64,000 bases of DNA, from contig JAEWAU010000005.1 in the NCBI GenBank assembly GCA_023391535.1, forward strand, positions 11,211-75,210, given 5' to 3'. This document shows positions 23,918 to 32,675 of this stretch, piece after piece; position 1 is the stretch's first letter; each line of letters starts with the position of its first letter. A program made the position numbers and the translations under genes. Origin of the DNA: Bacillota bacterium (lineage in GTDB: Bacteria > Bacillota > Clostridia > Oscillospirales > Ethanoligenentaceae). The notes under the pieces were generated by a model. That model was not told the DNA's origin. It did not search any database and saw only the letters and a list, made by a program, of their open reading frames with translations.

Positions 23918-25004
23918 TGGCGTTTACCAGAAGGGGATTGACGTCGAACACGGCGGTATCGCCCGGGCTGCACTCGATGGCGCTGACGTCGGCTTCCACG
24001 GAGCTTAGCCCGATGCGGCCGATGATACGGGCTTTTTTGCCGCCGATGCCGCAGGTAAGCTTGCGCCGGAACAGAAGCCCCAGGTCGTGCCAGCCATAGC
24101 GCAGGATATCGCGGAAGCGGAACGCGTCGCGCGATTTCTCCGTAAACACGCCGTCCGCGTAGCCGATGGGGATCACGGCAACGCGCATGGGCTTTTTGGT
24201 GCGGAACGTGTTGGCGTAGCCGATGTTGTGGCCGGCGGGCAGCCAGCGGGTGTCGCACACCGTGCTTTGCAGATAGCCCACCTTTTTGAGCCCCGCCTTG
24301 TTGCGCACGCCTACGCGCCCCAGAAGCGCGGAGCCGGCGCGCACGGCGTCGAGCCGCAGCTCCGGGTAGAGCAGCGCGGCGTTCGAATTGGCGATGTGGC
24401 GAAGGCCGGGTGAAACGCCGGCGTCCTCAAGCGTTTTGAGGCACTGGTTAAACAGCGAGAGCTGTTTGAAAACTCCCTTTTTGTTCCGGCCGAAACAGTT
24501 CGAAAGATGCGTGAAGGAGCCGGATACGGCGAGATTTTGCAGATACTTCGCCGCCTTTACGGCCTGCTCGGCTTCTTCCGGCAGGAAACCGAAGCGGCCC
24601 ATGCCGGTGTCGAACTTGAGATGCACGCGGCACTTAACGCCGTGCTTTTCGGCAAGGCCGTTTAAGAGCACGGCGCTTTCATAGGAGCCCACCGTGGCCG
24701 TGATGCCGGAAGCGACGATGCGCTCGGCGTCCTCCTCCGCGCCGTAGGGCGAAAGCAGCAGAATCTCGGCCTCCGGCAAGGCGCCGCGCAGGCGGAGCGC
24801 CTCTTCGAGCCTTGAGGCGGCAAACAGGCGCGCGCCCGCGTCCCAAAGAATGTGTGCCACGTCCACATCTCCCAGCCCGTAGGCGTTACCTTTGAGCACG
24901 GGGATGACGGCCGTTCCCGTCACGCGTTTCATGGCGTTGTAATTTTCGACGATAAAATCCTTTTGCACCACAAGGGCTGTCATAAACACGTCGTCCTTTC
25001 GCAT
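23895..25004 (-). CDS. alr: Alanine racemase
   Basis: PLP enzyme converting L- to D-alanine for peptidoglycan; 369 residues (or 362 from the inner ATG MTALVV). VIPVLKGNAYGLG at residues 33-45 carries the PLP-binding Lys38. Further family segments: LKFDTGMGRFGF, a SNCFGRNKK loop and IGYADGVF. The first motif is KGNAYG where most Alr have KANAYG. The other catalytic Tyr region appears in NIGYANTFRT, so the enzyme should be active. Confidence 0.92.
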   Translation of the reverse strand: MRKDDVFMTALVVQKDFIVENYNAMKRVTGTAVIPVLKGNAYGLGDVDVAHILWDAGARLFAASRLEEALRLRGALPEAEILLLSPYGAEEDAERIVASGITATVGSYESAVLLNGLAEKHGVKCRVHLKFDTGMGRFGFLPEEAEQAVKAAKYLQNLAVSGSFTHLSNCFGRNKKGVFKQLSLFNQCLKTLEDAGVSPGLRHIANSNAALLYPELRLDAVRAGSALLGRVGVRNKAGLKKVGYLQSTVCDTRWLPAGHNIGYANTFRTKKPMRVAVIPIGYADGVFTEKSRDAFRFRDILRYGWHDLGLLFRRKLTCGIGGKKARIIGRIGLSSVEADVSAIECSPGDTAVFDVNPLLVNANVPRIYL

Positions 25005-25052
25005 CTTTCCGGAAACCGACGCCGGGGGAAAAAAACGGGCCGGTCGAACGGG

Positions 25053-26123
25053 TCAGTCGGCGGAGGAAACCGGATGGCGGCGATTCTTGAGGTGGCGCAG
25101 CTTCTTCATCAGTTTGACGCCGCTTTCCACCGCGGCAGTGACCGGGCGGTTCAGAATGAGGTCGAATTCGCCGCAGAACTCGGTGAAATCGCCGTTAAAG
25201 CCCTTTTTGAACCGGTAAAGGCCGTAGAGCGGATTCTGGGGCGAGAGATCGCCCGAAACGCCGCGGAAATCGTAGATCCGGCACTTGGTTTCCACCGCCC
25301 AGCGGATCATCTCCCACTGGAGCAGGTAATTGGGCATGAGATTGCGGAATTCGTTGGCCGAAGCGCCGTAAAGGTACCACACTTTATCCCCATACTGCAC
25401 GGCGATGGTGCCGGCGATGGGCTTGCCGTCCGAATAGGCCATATAAAGGCGCGCGTGCGGGCCGAACGCGTCGAGCAGACCCTCGAAATAGCTTAGCGGG
25501 CGGGTGGCGAAGCCGTCGCGCACGCCGGTATCCCGCATGATGGGCACAAACTGCGCAAGCGCCTCTTTGCCGCAGACTTTTACTTCAACGCCGTGCTTTA
25601 CGGCGACGCGGATATTGTAGCGCGTTTTGGACTGGAACCCGGCGAAAACCTCGTCCTCCGTTTTACCCTCCACGTTCAGGCGGAAAACAAAACGCGGCTG
25701 GATACCGTCGAAGTTTTTGCCGCCGTCGCGCAGCTCAAAGCCGAACGAACCCATCAGCGCCATAAAGGCGTTGTTCGAAACGTCCACGTCCGGGTCCATC
25801 TTGAACAGATAGGCGTGGTATTTCACGGCAAGAGCGCGCACGCCGCCGATCAGCTTCGCCATCGTGTCGCGGTCCGCAATGTCGCACACGGGGCCGCGCG
25901 GCGCGTACATCAGCGTGAACGGCAGGCCGGGCACGGGGCGGATGAGCACCGAAAGGGAACCGATAATGTTCCCCTGTGCGTTCCTTTCCACCACGGTTTC
26001 CCATTTCCAGGCCGTTTTCACCTTGGCCCATTCGGGGCTTTGCATAAAATGCCCTTTGGGGTTTGCTTCCACAAACGCCCGCAAAGCGGTAATTTCCGAA
26101 TCCGTATGTTTTAAAATTTCCAA
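25053..26123 (-). CDS. FemAB-family peptidoglycan aminoacyltransferase-like protein
   Basis: A GNAT-like double-domain protein related to FemX/FemAB and MurM, which add amino acids from aminoacyl-tRNA to lipid II. Landmarks are GHFMQSPEWAKVK near the start, the MYAPRGPVCD segment, FQSKTRYNIRVAVKHGV in the middle and NYLLQWEMIRWA, YDFRGVSGD and GLYRFKKGFNGDFTEF at the C-terminal end. The start is taken as TTG 26123 behind AGAGGTG; a longer frame to 26201 would run into a repeat-like intergenic region. Placed beside alr, fitting cell-wall synthesis. Confidence 0.88.
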   Translation of the reverse strand: MEILKHTDSEITALRAFVEANPKGHFMQSPEWAKVKTAWKWETVVERNAQGNIIGSLSVLIRPVPGLPFTLMYAPRGPVCDIADRDTMAKLIGGVRALAVKYHAYLFKMDPDVDVSNNAFMALMGSFGFELRDGGKNFDGIQPRFVFRLNVEGKTEDEVFAGFQSKTRYNIRVAVKHGVEVKVCGKEALAQFVPIMRDTGVRDGFATRPLSYFEGLLDAFGPHARLYMAYSDGKPIAGTIAVQYGDKVWYLYGASANEFRNLMPNYLLQWEMIRWAVETKCRIYDFRGVSGDLSPQNPLYGLYRFKKGFNGDFTEFCGEFDLILNRPVTAAVESGVKLMKKLRHLKNRRHPVSSAD

Positions 26124-26186
26124 ATTAATGGCACCTCTGTTATGCTTGTCCGAATCTCGCGGCGCGTATCGCAAAAAAGCATTTCC

Positions 26187-26279
26187 GCAATTCCGTTTCA
26201 AATTGAAAAAAAGCGGCGCTTCGTCCGTCCGCTTCCGGCGAAACGGTGCGAAACAGACGCAGCATTTTCAGCGGAAAGC
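26187..26279. repeat. Possible diverged copy of the dispersed repeat
   Basis: GCAATTCC at the left, a centre with CTTCGTCCGTCCGC, and TTTTCAGCGGAAAGC at the right follow the order of the 104-bp repeat (copies at 1971, 47151 and 60148) but with many differences. It lies in the 380-bp gap between the FemAB-like and HAD genes. Confidence 0.35.
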
Positions 26280-26340
26280 GGGGATGCCGAAAGCGCGGCC
26301 GCGGCTTTAAAAACCTTCTCCGATTATAACATTCTTACCG

Positions 26341-26398
26341 GCGTATTGCAATGTCGCATCTTCCTCCCGCGCACGCGCGGCTGGAAGATGCGATACGC
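26341..26398. repeat. Long imperfect palindrome between divergent genes
   Basis: GCGTAT, TCGCATCTTCC and CCCGCGC on the left pair with GCGCGG, GGAAGATGCGA and ATACGC on the right, a hairpin of about 23 bp with a short unmatched stretch. It is centred just upstream of the HAD gene promoter and is not followed by a T run, so it looks regulatory or like an intergenic palindromic repeat rather than a terminator. Confidence 0.6.
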
Positions 26399-26407
26399 GA
26401 AACGCGA

Positions 26408-26437
26408 TTGACAACGCCTCCGTGCGGATGGTACAAT
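26408..26437 (+). promoter_or_regulatory. Promoter of the HAD phosphatase gene
   Basis: TTGACA (26408-26413), an 18-bp spacer and TACAAT (26432-26437), directly after the 26341-26398 palindrome and 66 bp before the start codon. Confidence 0.75.
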
Positions 26438-26503
26438 CCAGATAGCGCGCAGCAAATCCGGCAAAAAAATTCGCTTACAGTAAAAACAGACCCGGGAGAC
26501 AGT

Positions 26504-27355
26504 ATGCCGATCAAATTGATTGCTTTGGATATGGACGGAACGACCCTGCGAAACGACCACCTCACCGTTTCGCGGCGCAATCGCCGCGCAATCCGGAATG
26601 CTCTGAAGGCGGGAATTCAGGTTGTTCCCGCAACAGGCCGCTATTATGGGGGAATACCGTCCTCCGTACTCGGCATTCCCGGCATCCGCTATGTTATTTC
26701 GTCAAACGGCGCGTGCGTCACGGATATCGCCGCCGGAAAAGCGCTGTTCAAAAACATAGTTCCGCTGTTCCTTTCCGTGGAAATCCTCTCCGCAGCGGCG
26801 GAACTTGGAGTATATGCCGAAGTATATACAAACAGCCGGGCGTACATCCAGAAGGGAACGTCGCCCTACCTTGCGCGGCAGAACTTCGCGTTTCGGCTCA
26901 TCGCCCTGTTCTGGCGGCGGGTAAGGGTCGATCATCTGGCGGAATTCATACGGAGCAGCGGCGCCGAGGTGGAAAAAATCGAACTGCTGCCCGAGAACGC
27001 GCGGCAATCGGAACAAATGGCGGAAAGGCTCGCAGGAATGCCGCTTTCCATCACCACCTCCGGCATGAACAGCGTGGAAGTGACGAACCTCGGCTCCGGA
27101 AAAGGGAAGGCGCTTGAGCTCCTGTGCGGGCACCTCGGCGTTCGGCAGGAAGACGTGATGGCGGTGGGGGACAACTACAACGACCTCGGCATGCTCACCT
27201 GGGCCGGAACGGGCGTTTGTATGGAGAACGGCGACGCGGGTGTAAAGCGCGCGGCCGATTTTGTTACCGCACGCAGCGACCGCGACGGCGTGGCCTGCGC
27301 CATCGAGCGCTTTGCGCTTCAAAGGGCGCCGGGCGGTCAAACCAAAAGCGTATGA
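26504..27355 (+). CDS. HAD-superfamily Cof-type phosphatase
   Basis: 283 residues; HAD hydrolase of the Cof/YwpJ type that removes phosphate from small sugar or nucleotide phosphates. Motif I is LDMDGTTL at residues 7-14 (nucleophile Asp), then the PATGRYY segment, NGACV cap start, a Lys in GSGKGKALELL and motif IV GDNYNDLGML. ATG 26504 has GGGAGA upstream; the frame extends further but with no start signal. Specific substrate unknown. Confidence 0.9.
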   Translation: MPIKLIALDMDGTTLRNDHLTVSRRNRRAIRNALKAGIQVVPATGRYYGGIPSSVLGIPGIRYVISSNGACVTDIAAGKALFKNIVPLFLSVEILSAAAELGVYAEVYTNSRAYIQKGTSPYLARQNFAFRLIALFWRRVRVDHLAEFIRSSGAEVEKIELLPENARQSEQMAERLAGMPLSITTSGMNSVEVTNLGSGKGKALELLCGHLGVRQEDVMAVGDNYNDLGMLTWAGTGVCMENGDAGVKRAADFVTARSDRDGVACAIERFALQRAPGGQTKSV

Positions 27356-27380
27356 TCCTATTTTATGAGAATCGCATGGA

Positions 27381-27426
27381 AAAATCCGTGTCAAACCCCT
27401 TCGCAAAGAGGTTTGACACGGATTTT
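27381..27426. terminator. Bidirectional terminator between the HAD gene and hslO
   Basis: AAAATCCGTGTCAAACC (27381-27397) pairs perfectly over 17 bp with its complement ending at 27426. A-rich and T-rich flanks occur on both sides, so it can serve both convergent genes. Confidence 0.9.
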
Positions 27427-27470
27427 AAATGCTTTTCAACCGGAGAGCGGAGGGATACCAATAAGACCGC

Positions 27471-28379
27471 TCAGGCAGGCGGAACGCTTCCTTTTTTGGC
27501 GCGGACGCTCCGCGCAAGCAGCGCCTCCAGCTCCTCTTTTGAAAAAAGATAGCGGGAATCGCAGAACTGGCAGGTGACCTCCGCCTGCCCCTGCTCCTCA
27601 ATCATCGCGGCAAGTTCCCGCGGGCCGAGGCTCACGAGGGCCCTTTCGGTGCGTGCGCGCGAGCAGGTACAGCGGTATTCCGGCTCGGTTTCGTCCAGAA
27701 CCTCCAGGGAGAAGCCCCGCAGCGCGGAGGCGAGGATTTCACGCGGCGTCTGCCCTTCGTCGAGCAGCGCGGATACCGGGCGCGCGGTTTTGAGGTTTTC
27801 TTCCAGCTTCCCGATGGCGGAAGGGTCGGCAAAGGGGAGGAGCTGGATGATATAGCCGCCCGCCGCTTTTACGGAAAGATCGGTATCCACCAGCACGCCC
27901 AGCGCACAGATGGTGGGAATCTGTTCGCTCGCGGCGAAATATTCGGTGATATCTTCGGCGATCTCGCCGGAAACAATCGGCGTCTGGCCGCTGTAAGGCT
28001 CCTTAAGGCCCAGGTCCTTGGCCACGAACACCGTCCCGCTGTGCCCCACGGCGGCGCCCACATCGAGCTTGCCGCGGGCGTTTAAGGGCAGCTCCACAAC
28101 CGGATTCTGCGCGAAGCCGCGCACGTTTCCGGCGCTGTCCGCCACGGTAGTGAGCTGGCCGGCCGGGCCGTCCCCTGTGATGCGCACCGTGACGCTGTCG
28201 TCCTTTCCCTTGAGCATAACGCCCATCATGGAGGCGGCCGTCAGCAGCCGCCCGAGCGCCGCAATGACGACTGCGCTCGGGCTGTGAATCTGCGCGGCGC
28301 GGTTTACGATATCCTTGGAATCCAAACCGAAAGCGACGACGCCGCCGTCGGAAGTGATGGCACGGATGAGTTTGCCCAT
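27471..28379 (-). CDS. hslO: Redox-regulated chaperone Hsp33
   Basis: 302-residue holdase activated by oxidative unfolding. The C-terminal zinc switch is present as CTC (within YRCTCSRART) and CQFC near residues 270-273. N-terminal features (GKLIRAITSDGGVVAFGLDSK and NPVVELPLNARGKLDVG) match Hsp33. A 22-bp inverted repeat sits right in front of the start codon and may control it. Confidence 0.96.
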   Translation of the reverse strand: MGKLIRAITSDGGVVAFGLDSKDIVNRAAQIHSPSAVVIAALGRLLTAASMMGVMLKGKDDSVTVRITGDGPAGQLTTVADSAGNVRGFAQNPVVELPLNARGKLDVGAAVGHSGTVFVAKDLGLKEPYSGQTPIVSGEIAEDITEYFAASEQIPTICALGVLVDTDLSVKAAGGYIIQLLPFADPSAIGKLEENLKTARPVSALLDEGQTPREILASALRGFSLEVLDETEPEYRCTCSRARTERALVSLGPRELAAMIEEQGQAEVTCQFCDSRYLFSKEELEALLARSVRAKKGSVPPA

Positions 28380-28389
28380 AAAATCTCCT

Positions 28390-28411
28390 TGTAAAGTTGC
28401 TATACTTTACA
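28390..28411. promoter_or_regulatory. Palindrome in front of hslO
   Basis: TGTAAAGT-TGCTAT-ACTTTACA: 8-bp perfect arms around 6 bp, overlapping the expected ribosome-binding and start region of hslO. Its symmetric form fits an operator for a dimeric repressor; the factor is unknown. Confidence 0.55.
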
Positions 28412-28443
28412 TAACAATCAAAGCGGAAATCCGTTTTTACGTG

Positions 28444-29190
28444 TCACCGGCGCGCCACATAGACGATGCGCGCGGTTTCGGGGGAAGCGCTTTCAAACGT
28501 CAGGTCCGCGTAAGCGGCGAGCGGCGTAAGGCCCGCGGCGGCCAGGTAGGCGTTTACACGCGGGGTAGGGTAGGCGCGTTCGGAAAACGATTCGTCGAAG
28601 CGGAGGTATTTTCCGCCCGAAGGCTCGAAGAACGTGAGATCGAACCGGCAGAGGCGCGTTTTGGGCGCGTAATGGTTGCGCCACACGCAGAAAACGCCGT
28701 TTTCGTCATAAACATACGCGTTTTCTGCGAAAGCGTGCTCGAATTTATAGGGGGAATTGAGGTCGAATACCAGCAATCCGCCCGGCTCCAGAAACAGAGC
28801 GGCGCGCGAGAAGGCGCGCACCATGTCGGAGGGCCGCAGCAGGTGGTTGAACCCGTCCAGCGCGCAGACGGCCGCGGATACCGTGCCGTATAAGTCCAGT
28901 TCGCGGATATCCTGGCAGATAAACGCGGGCCCGGCGCCGGAGCTCCGCTTCTGGGAGGCCTGCGCGAGCATCTCCTCGGAACTGTCCACGCCCAGCATAT
29001 CGAATCCAAGGCCGGCCAGCGCGTAGGTTACGTTTCCCGTACCGCAGCACAAGTCGAGCACCGTGCCGGAAACCGGCCCGAAACGGCGGAGCAGGTCCCC
29101 GATGTACCGGGCCCGCTCCGCGTAATCCACGTCCCGCATCAGCAGGTCGTAATATTTTGCGAATACGCTGTAAGCCGGAACGGAAATCAT
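28444..29190 (-). CDS. Class I SAM-dependent methyltransferase
   Basis: 248-residue methyltransferase of the Methyltransf_25 type. It begins VFAKYYDLLMRDVDYAERARYI; the SAM-binding motif I is VLDLCCGTGNVTYALAG at about residues 44-60, with LGVDSSEEML as acidic loop and CALDGFNHLL as the post-III region. No substrate indicated. Downstream of yerC in the same direction, as in several Clostridia. Confidence 0.85.
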   Translation of the reverse strand: MISVPAYSVFAKYYDLLMRDVDYAERARYIGDLLRRFGPVSGTVLDLCCGTGNVTYALAGLGFDMLGVDSSEEMLAQASQKRSSGAGPAFICQDIRELDLYGTVSAAVCALDGFNHLLRPSDMVRAFSRAALFLEPGGLLVFDLNSPYKFEHAFAENAYVYDENGVFCVWRNHYAPKTRLCRFDLTFFEPSGGKYLRFDESFSERAYPTPRVNAYLAAAGLTPLAAYADLTFESASPETARIVYVARR

Positions 29191-29225
29191 CCCCTTTTTT
29201 TTCCGAAAAGCCCGTGAATCCTGGG

Positions 29226-29516
29226 TTATTCCTTGTCGATGCGGTCGAGAATGAGAGTGTAGCCGTCGCTGCCGTAGTTGAGGCAGCGGTTCACGCGGCT
29301 GATGGTCGCGGTGCTCGCGCCGGTTTGTCGCACGATGTCGTTATACACATGGTGGGCGCGCAGCATCTTGGCCACATGCAGCCTCTGGGACATCGCCTTC
29401 ATCTCGGCCACCGTGCAAAGGTCCTCAAAAAAATCGTAACATTCATCCAGCGTCTGGAGCGACAGGATCGCCTGAAAAAGAAAATCGAGGTTTTCGTCTT
29501 TCATTTTACTGTTCAT
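29226..29516 (-). CDS. YerC/YecD-family TrpR-like DNA-binding protein
   Basis: 96-residue protein, short TrpR-related fold. The HTH is IVRQTGASTATISRVNRCLNYGSDGY. Start taken at ATG 29516 (MNSKMKDENLDFLFQ); the frame runs further upstream but without a good ribosome site. The family is widespread in Firmicutes and probably a transcription regulator of unknown ligand. Confidence 0.88.
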   Translation of the reverse strand: MNSKMKDENLDFLFQAILSLQTLDECYDFFEDLCTVAEMKAMSQRLHVAKMLRAHHVYNDIVRQTGASTATISRVNRCLNYGSDGYTLILDRIDKE

Positions 29517-29678
29517 TTGGAATGTCATCTCCCGAAGCGGCAGAATAATCTGTTGCCTCCAGTATTTTAACACAATAAATCAGGAAAGTAAATGTCCGCG
29601 GCACCGCAAGTTGCGCAAAACGGCGTAAAGCGGCGCGCGGCGCCGCGTAAGCGCAAATTGGTGCGGGATGCGCCTCTC

Positions 29679-29707
29679 TTGTAATTGCGCCGCCGCCGGG
29701 TTATAAT
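29679..29707 (+). promoter_or_regulatory. Promoter before the M50 protease gene and scpAB
   Basis: TTGTAA (29679-29684), a 17-bp spacer and TATAAT (29702-29707), 25 bp before the start codon of the M50 gene. Confidence 0.75.
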
Positions 29708-29731
29708 GGTATAAAATGCGGAGGTGCAGGT

Positions 29732-30406
29732 ATGAGCGCAATTCTTTCCACGATACTCAAGAATGTGAGCATCTGGATCTATATGGCCCCCGTTCTTCTG
29801 ATCTCTTTTCCGGTGCACGAAAGCGCCCACGCCTATTCCGCTTATCGTTTGGGAGATGACACAGCCAAGCGCGCGGGGAGGCTGACGCTGAACCCGTTTA
29901 AGCATCTCGATCTGCTCGGCACCATCTGCCTGGTGCTGTTTCAATTTGGCTGGGCAAAACCGGTGCCGGTAGACCCCCGCAATTTCAGGAATCCGCGGGC
30001 GGGCATGGCCGCAACGGCGATAGCCGGCCCGTTTTCCAACCTGATTCTTGCGTTCGTTTCCATTCTTCTGCTCCATCTGTTCGGCACCGCGGCCGCCTAT
30101 ACCATGCCGGTCTGGCTCGCCACCATCCTGGCCACTTTTCTGATGTATCTGGCCATCGTGAACATCAATCTCTGCCTGTTCAATCTCATTCCCGTGCCGC
30201 CGCTGGACGGCTCGAACATCCTGCAATTTTTCCTCCCGCGCGCGGCGCAGGAGTTTTTTGACCGCAACGCACGCTATTTTCAGTTTCTGATTTTGCTTCT
30301 GTTCTTTTTCCCGGAGCTGACGGCACCCCTTCAGGCGATGACGCAAAATATCTACCGCAATCTGAACGCGATCGCGGGCGCGCTGTTCGGGCTGTTTGCC
30401 CGGTAA
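29732..30406 (+). CDS. Site-2 protease-like M50 metallopeptidase (YwhC type)
   Basis: 224-residue integral membrane protease. The zinc motif HESAH is at residues 29-33 and the third ligand region NLIPVPPLDGSNIL lies at ~151-164; hydrophobic helices run between. Same family as YwhC/rip-type proteins that cleave within the membrane. Transcribed with scpA-scpB. Confidence 0.92.
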   Translation: MSAILSTILKNVSIWIYMAPVLLISFPVHESAHAYSAYRLGDDTAKRAGRLTLNPFKHLDLLGTICLVLFQFGWAKPVPVDPRNFRNPRAGMAATAIAGPFSNLILAFVSILLLHLFGTAAAYTMPVWLATILATFLMYLAIVNINLCLFNLIPVPPLDGSNILQFFLPRAAQEFFDRNARYFQFLILLLFFFPELTAPLQAMTQNIYRNLNAIAGALFGLFAR

Positions 30407-30449
30407 CGGCGCGCTGCCTTTTTCGATGGACGTATAATCGGAGCGGAGA

Positions 30450-31247
30450 ATGGAAAAACTTTCTTTTAAGCTGCCCGCATTCGAAGGCCCTCTGGAGCTC
30501 CTGCTGTACCTGATCTCGCGCGATAAGCTCGATATCTACGACGTCCCCATTTCGGAGCTTCTCGATCAATACCTCGCTTACCTCGCCGCCATGGACGAAT
30601 TCGATATGGAAGTGACCAGCGAGTTTCTGGAAATGGCTTCGCGCCTGGTGCAGATCAAATCCGCCATGCTGCTGCCCAAACCCGAGGAAGGGATGGCTCA
30701 GCGCGAGGAGCTGATCGCCACCCTCGTAAGCTACCAGGCCTGCAAGGCGATGGCCCAGGCGCTCGCGCGGCGCGGGGAAGGGCTGAACCGTTTCGTTCGG
30801 CAGCCCCAGCCGGTGGAGCACCGCAGCTCCTGCGAGGAAGGCTCTTTAAACCCGCGGGAGCTGCTGGAGGCCTACCTGCTTGCCTGCCGCCGTATTCAAA
30901 GCCGGAAGCCCCCCACGGCGGAGGCGTTTCGCGGCGTGGTGGGCAAACGCATCGTTTCCGTGGGCGTGCGCGTTCTGCACGTTCTGCGCCGCCTGCTCCG
31001 GGAGGGGCGCCAGAGCTTCGGCGCGCTGTTCGAGGATGCTTCCTCGCGCTCCGAAGCGGTGGCCACGTTCCTCGCGGTGCTGGAGCTCATCCGCTCCAAA
31101 CGCGTCGTGATGGAAGGCGGGCGGGAAAACGGCGAGGGCGTGGAAACGGCGGACGCTTCCGTGCGTCTGCGCGCCCCGTGGCAAAAGGGCCGCGCGCGGC
31201 GCGTTTCCGTTCCGGCCCGGCAGGAAGATTCCGGCTTGGAGCCGTAA
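30450..31247 (+). CDS. scpA: Segregation and condensation protein A
   Basis: Kleisin subunit that bridges the SMC ATPase heads. 265 residues beginning KLPAFEGPLELLLYLISRDKLDIYDVPISELLDQY, the ScpA N-terminal signature, followed by EFLEMASRLVQIKSAMLLP. The C-terminal winged helix is present, ending in a Gly/Arg-rich tail. scpB follows, as in other Firmicutes. Confidence 0.96.
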   Translation: MEKLSFKLPAFEGPLELLLYLISRDKLDIYDVPISELLDQYLAYLAAMDEFDMEVTSEFLEMASRLVQIKSAMLLPKPEEGMAQREELIATLVSYQACKAMAQALARRGEGLNRFVRQPQPVEHRSSCEEGSLNPRELLEAYLLACRRIQSRKPPTAEAFRGVVGKRIVSVGVRVLHVLRRLLREGRQSFGALFEDASSRSEAVATFLAVLELIRSKRVVMEGGRENGEGVETADASVRLRAPWQKGRARRVSVPARQEDSGLEP

Positions 31248-31330
31248 GCCGCGCGGCAACACGGCGGGGGCCGGTTGCAAAAATTCGCAGGACGAAGAAG
31301 CAGGACGAAGAAAAGGATTGTCGGAAAGCG

Positions 31331-31879
31331 ATGAACCAGATGGATATCAGGCAGCTGGAAGCTGCTGTGGAGGCTTTGCTGTTCGCTTCGGGGGAACCGA
31401 TCCCGGTGGAACGGATGGCGCAGGTGCTGGAAACGGACCGCGCGACGCTGCTCAAGATTGTTTCGCGCATGTCGGAAAAACGGGAAGAAGCTAATTTTGG
31501 CGTGGAGATTCTCCGGGTGGAGGACAGCTTCCAGATGGCCACCAAGCCGGAATTTGCAGAGATCATCCGCAAAGCGCTGGATATCCGGCGGAACATGCCG
31601 CTTTCGCCCGCCGCAATGGAAACGCTCGCCATCATTGCCTACAACCAGCCTGTAACCAAGGGCTATATCGAAGAGCAGCGCGGAGTGGACAGCGGCGGCA
31701 TCGTGTCGCTGCTGGTTTCCAAAGGCCTTGTGGAGGAACGCGGGCGGCTCGAGCTGCCCGGCAGGCCCATCCAGTACGGCACCACGCTGGATTTTCTGCG
31801 CAGCTTCGGGCTGAAGTCGCTGAGCGACCTGCCGCAGCCCGGCGCGGCGGAAAGCGGGAGCTGGGAGGCGGAGGAATGA
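31331..31879 (+). CDS. scpB: Segregation and condensation protein B
   Basis: 182-residue dimeric winged-helix protein that binds ScpA. Features are ALLFASGEPIPVERMAQVL near residue 12, FQMATKPEFAEI, and the motif ALEIAYNQPVT-like TLAIIAYNQPVTKGYIEEQRG with RGVDSGGIV. ATG 31331 follows GGAAAGCG; the upstream frame has no site. Confidence 0.95.
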   Translation: MNQMDIRQLEAAVEALLFASGEPIPVERMAQVLETDRATLLKIVSRMSEKREEANFGVEILRVEDSFQMATKPEFAEIIRKALDIRRNMPLSPAAMETLAIIAYNQPVTKGYIEEQRGVDSGGIVSLLVSKGLVEERGRLELPGRPIQYGTTLDFLRSFGLKSLSDLPQPGAAESGSWEAEE

Positions 31880-31928
31880 CGCGAAGAGCTTTCACTAAAA
31901 CGGCGCGCTTTCCTTCGGAGGGCCGGGT

Positions 31929-32534
31929 ATGAAGGCGCTTTTCATTGTGGCGGCCGTGCTGCTTGTTCTGGCCTTTCTGCTGTTTTGCCGCGTGCATCTG
32001 TATGTGGAGTACGCGCAGGAAGAATTTCAGTTTCGCGCCCGGTACCTTTTCATCCGCTACCGCATGAAACCCGGCGGGCAGGGAAAAGCTAAGCCGAAGC
32101 CGAAAAAAAAAGGCCCGGCGAAGGTTTCGTTTGAGCAGATCCGGCAGTTTATCGACCTGTTCGAACGCTTTCGGGCCGATGTTTCCCGTGCCGCTGCCGG
32201 AATCCGGCGTCACACGCGCATCGACCGGCTGGATCTCTCTCTTGTTGTGGCGCAGGACGGCCCCGCGGAGGCGGCCGTCGCGTTCGGCGGCGTGTGCGCG
32301 GTGCTGTACCCGGCGCTCGCGGGGCTGAACGCCCTTTTGCCCATCCGCCGGCGTTTTGTGCAGATCGAGCCACAGGTGGGCGGAGAGTGCGGCGTGGAGT
32401 TTCGCTGCGCGGTAAGCGCCCGGCTCGGCGCTCTGCTTGCCGTGGGGCTTTCCACCGGAGCGCGCGTCGTCGTTTCGCTGGTGCGCGCGCCGCTGCGCCC
32501 GCCCGCGCGGCCGAAACCGAAGCCGGCGCGCTGA
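31929..32534 (+). CDS. DUF2953 protein (YtfI-like)
   Basis: 201 residues with a single N-terminal membrane segment (LFIVAAVLLVLAFLLF), then a basic Lys/Pro stretch (GKAKPKPKKKGPAK) and a DUF2953-like domain containing VAQDGPAEAAVAFG. In Bacillus ytfI precedes ytfJ/gerW, and the same order holds here. The function is unknown; a spore-related role is inferred from position. Confidence 0.75.
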   Translation: MKALFIVAAVLLVLAFLLFCRVHLYVEYAQEEFQFRARYLFIRYRMKPGGQGKAKPKPKKKGPAKVSFEQIRQFIDLFERFRADVSRAAAGIRRHTRIDRLDLSLVVAQDGPAEAAVAFGGVCAVLYPALAGLNALLPIRRRFVQIEPQVGGECGVEFRCAVSARLGALLAVGLSTGARVVVSLVRAPLRPPARPKPKPAR

Positions 32535-32675
32535 GCGTTTTCACGCCCGGGCGGATGATTCCATAAAGCGGAAATAAAGCAGAAGTGAAAAAACGCGGCG
32601 CGCCCGGACGGCGCCGCGGAAGACGCCGCGGAAGACGCGGTTTTCCAATCTTTTTGAGGAAAAGGGGTAAGTACA

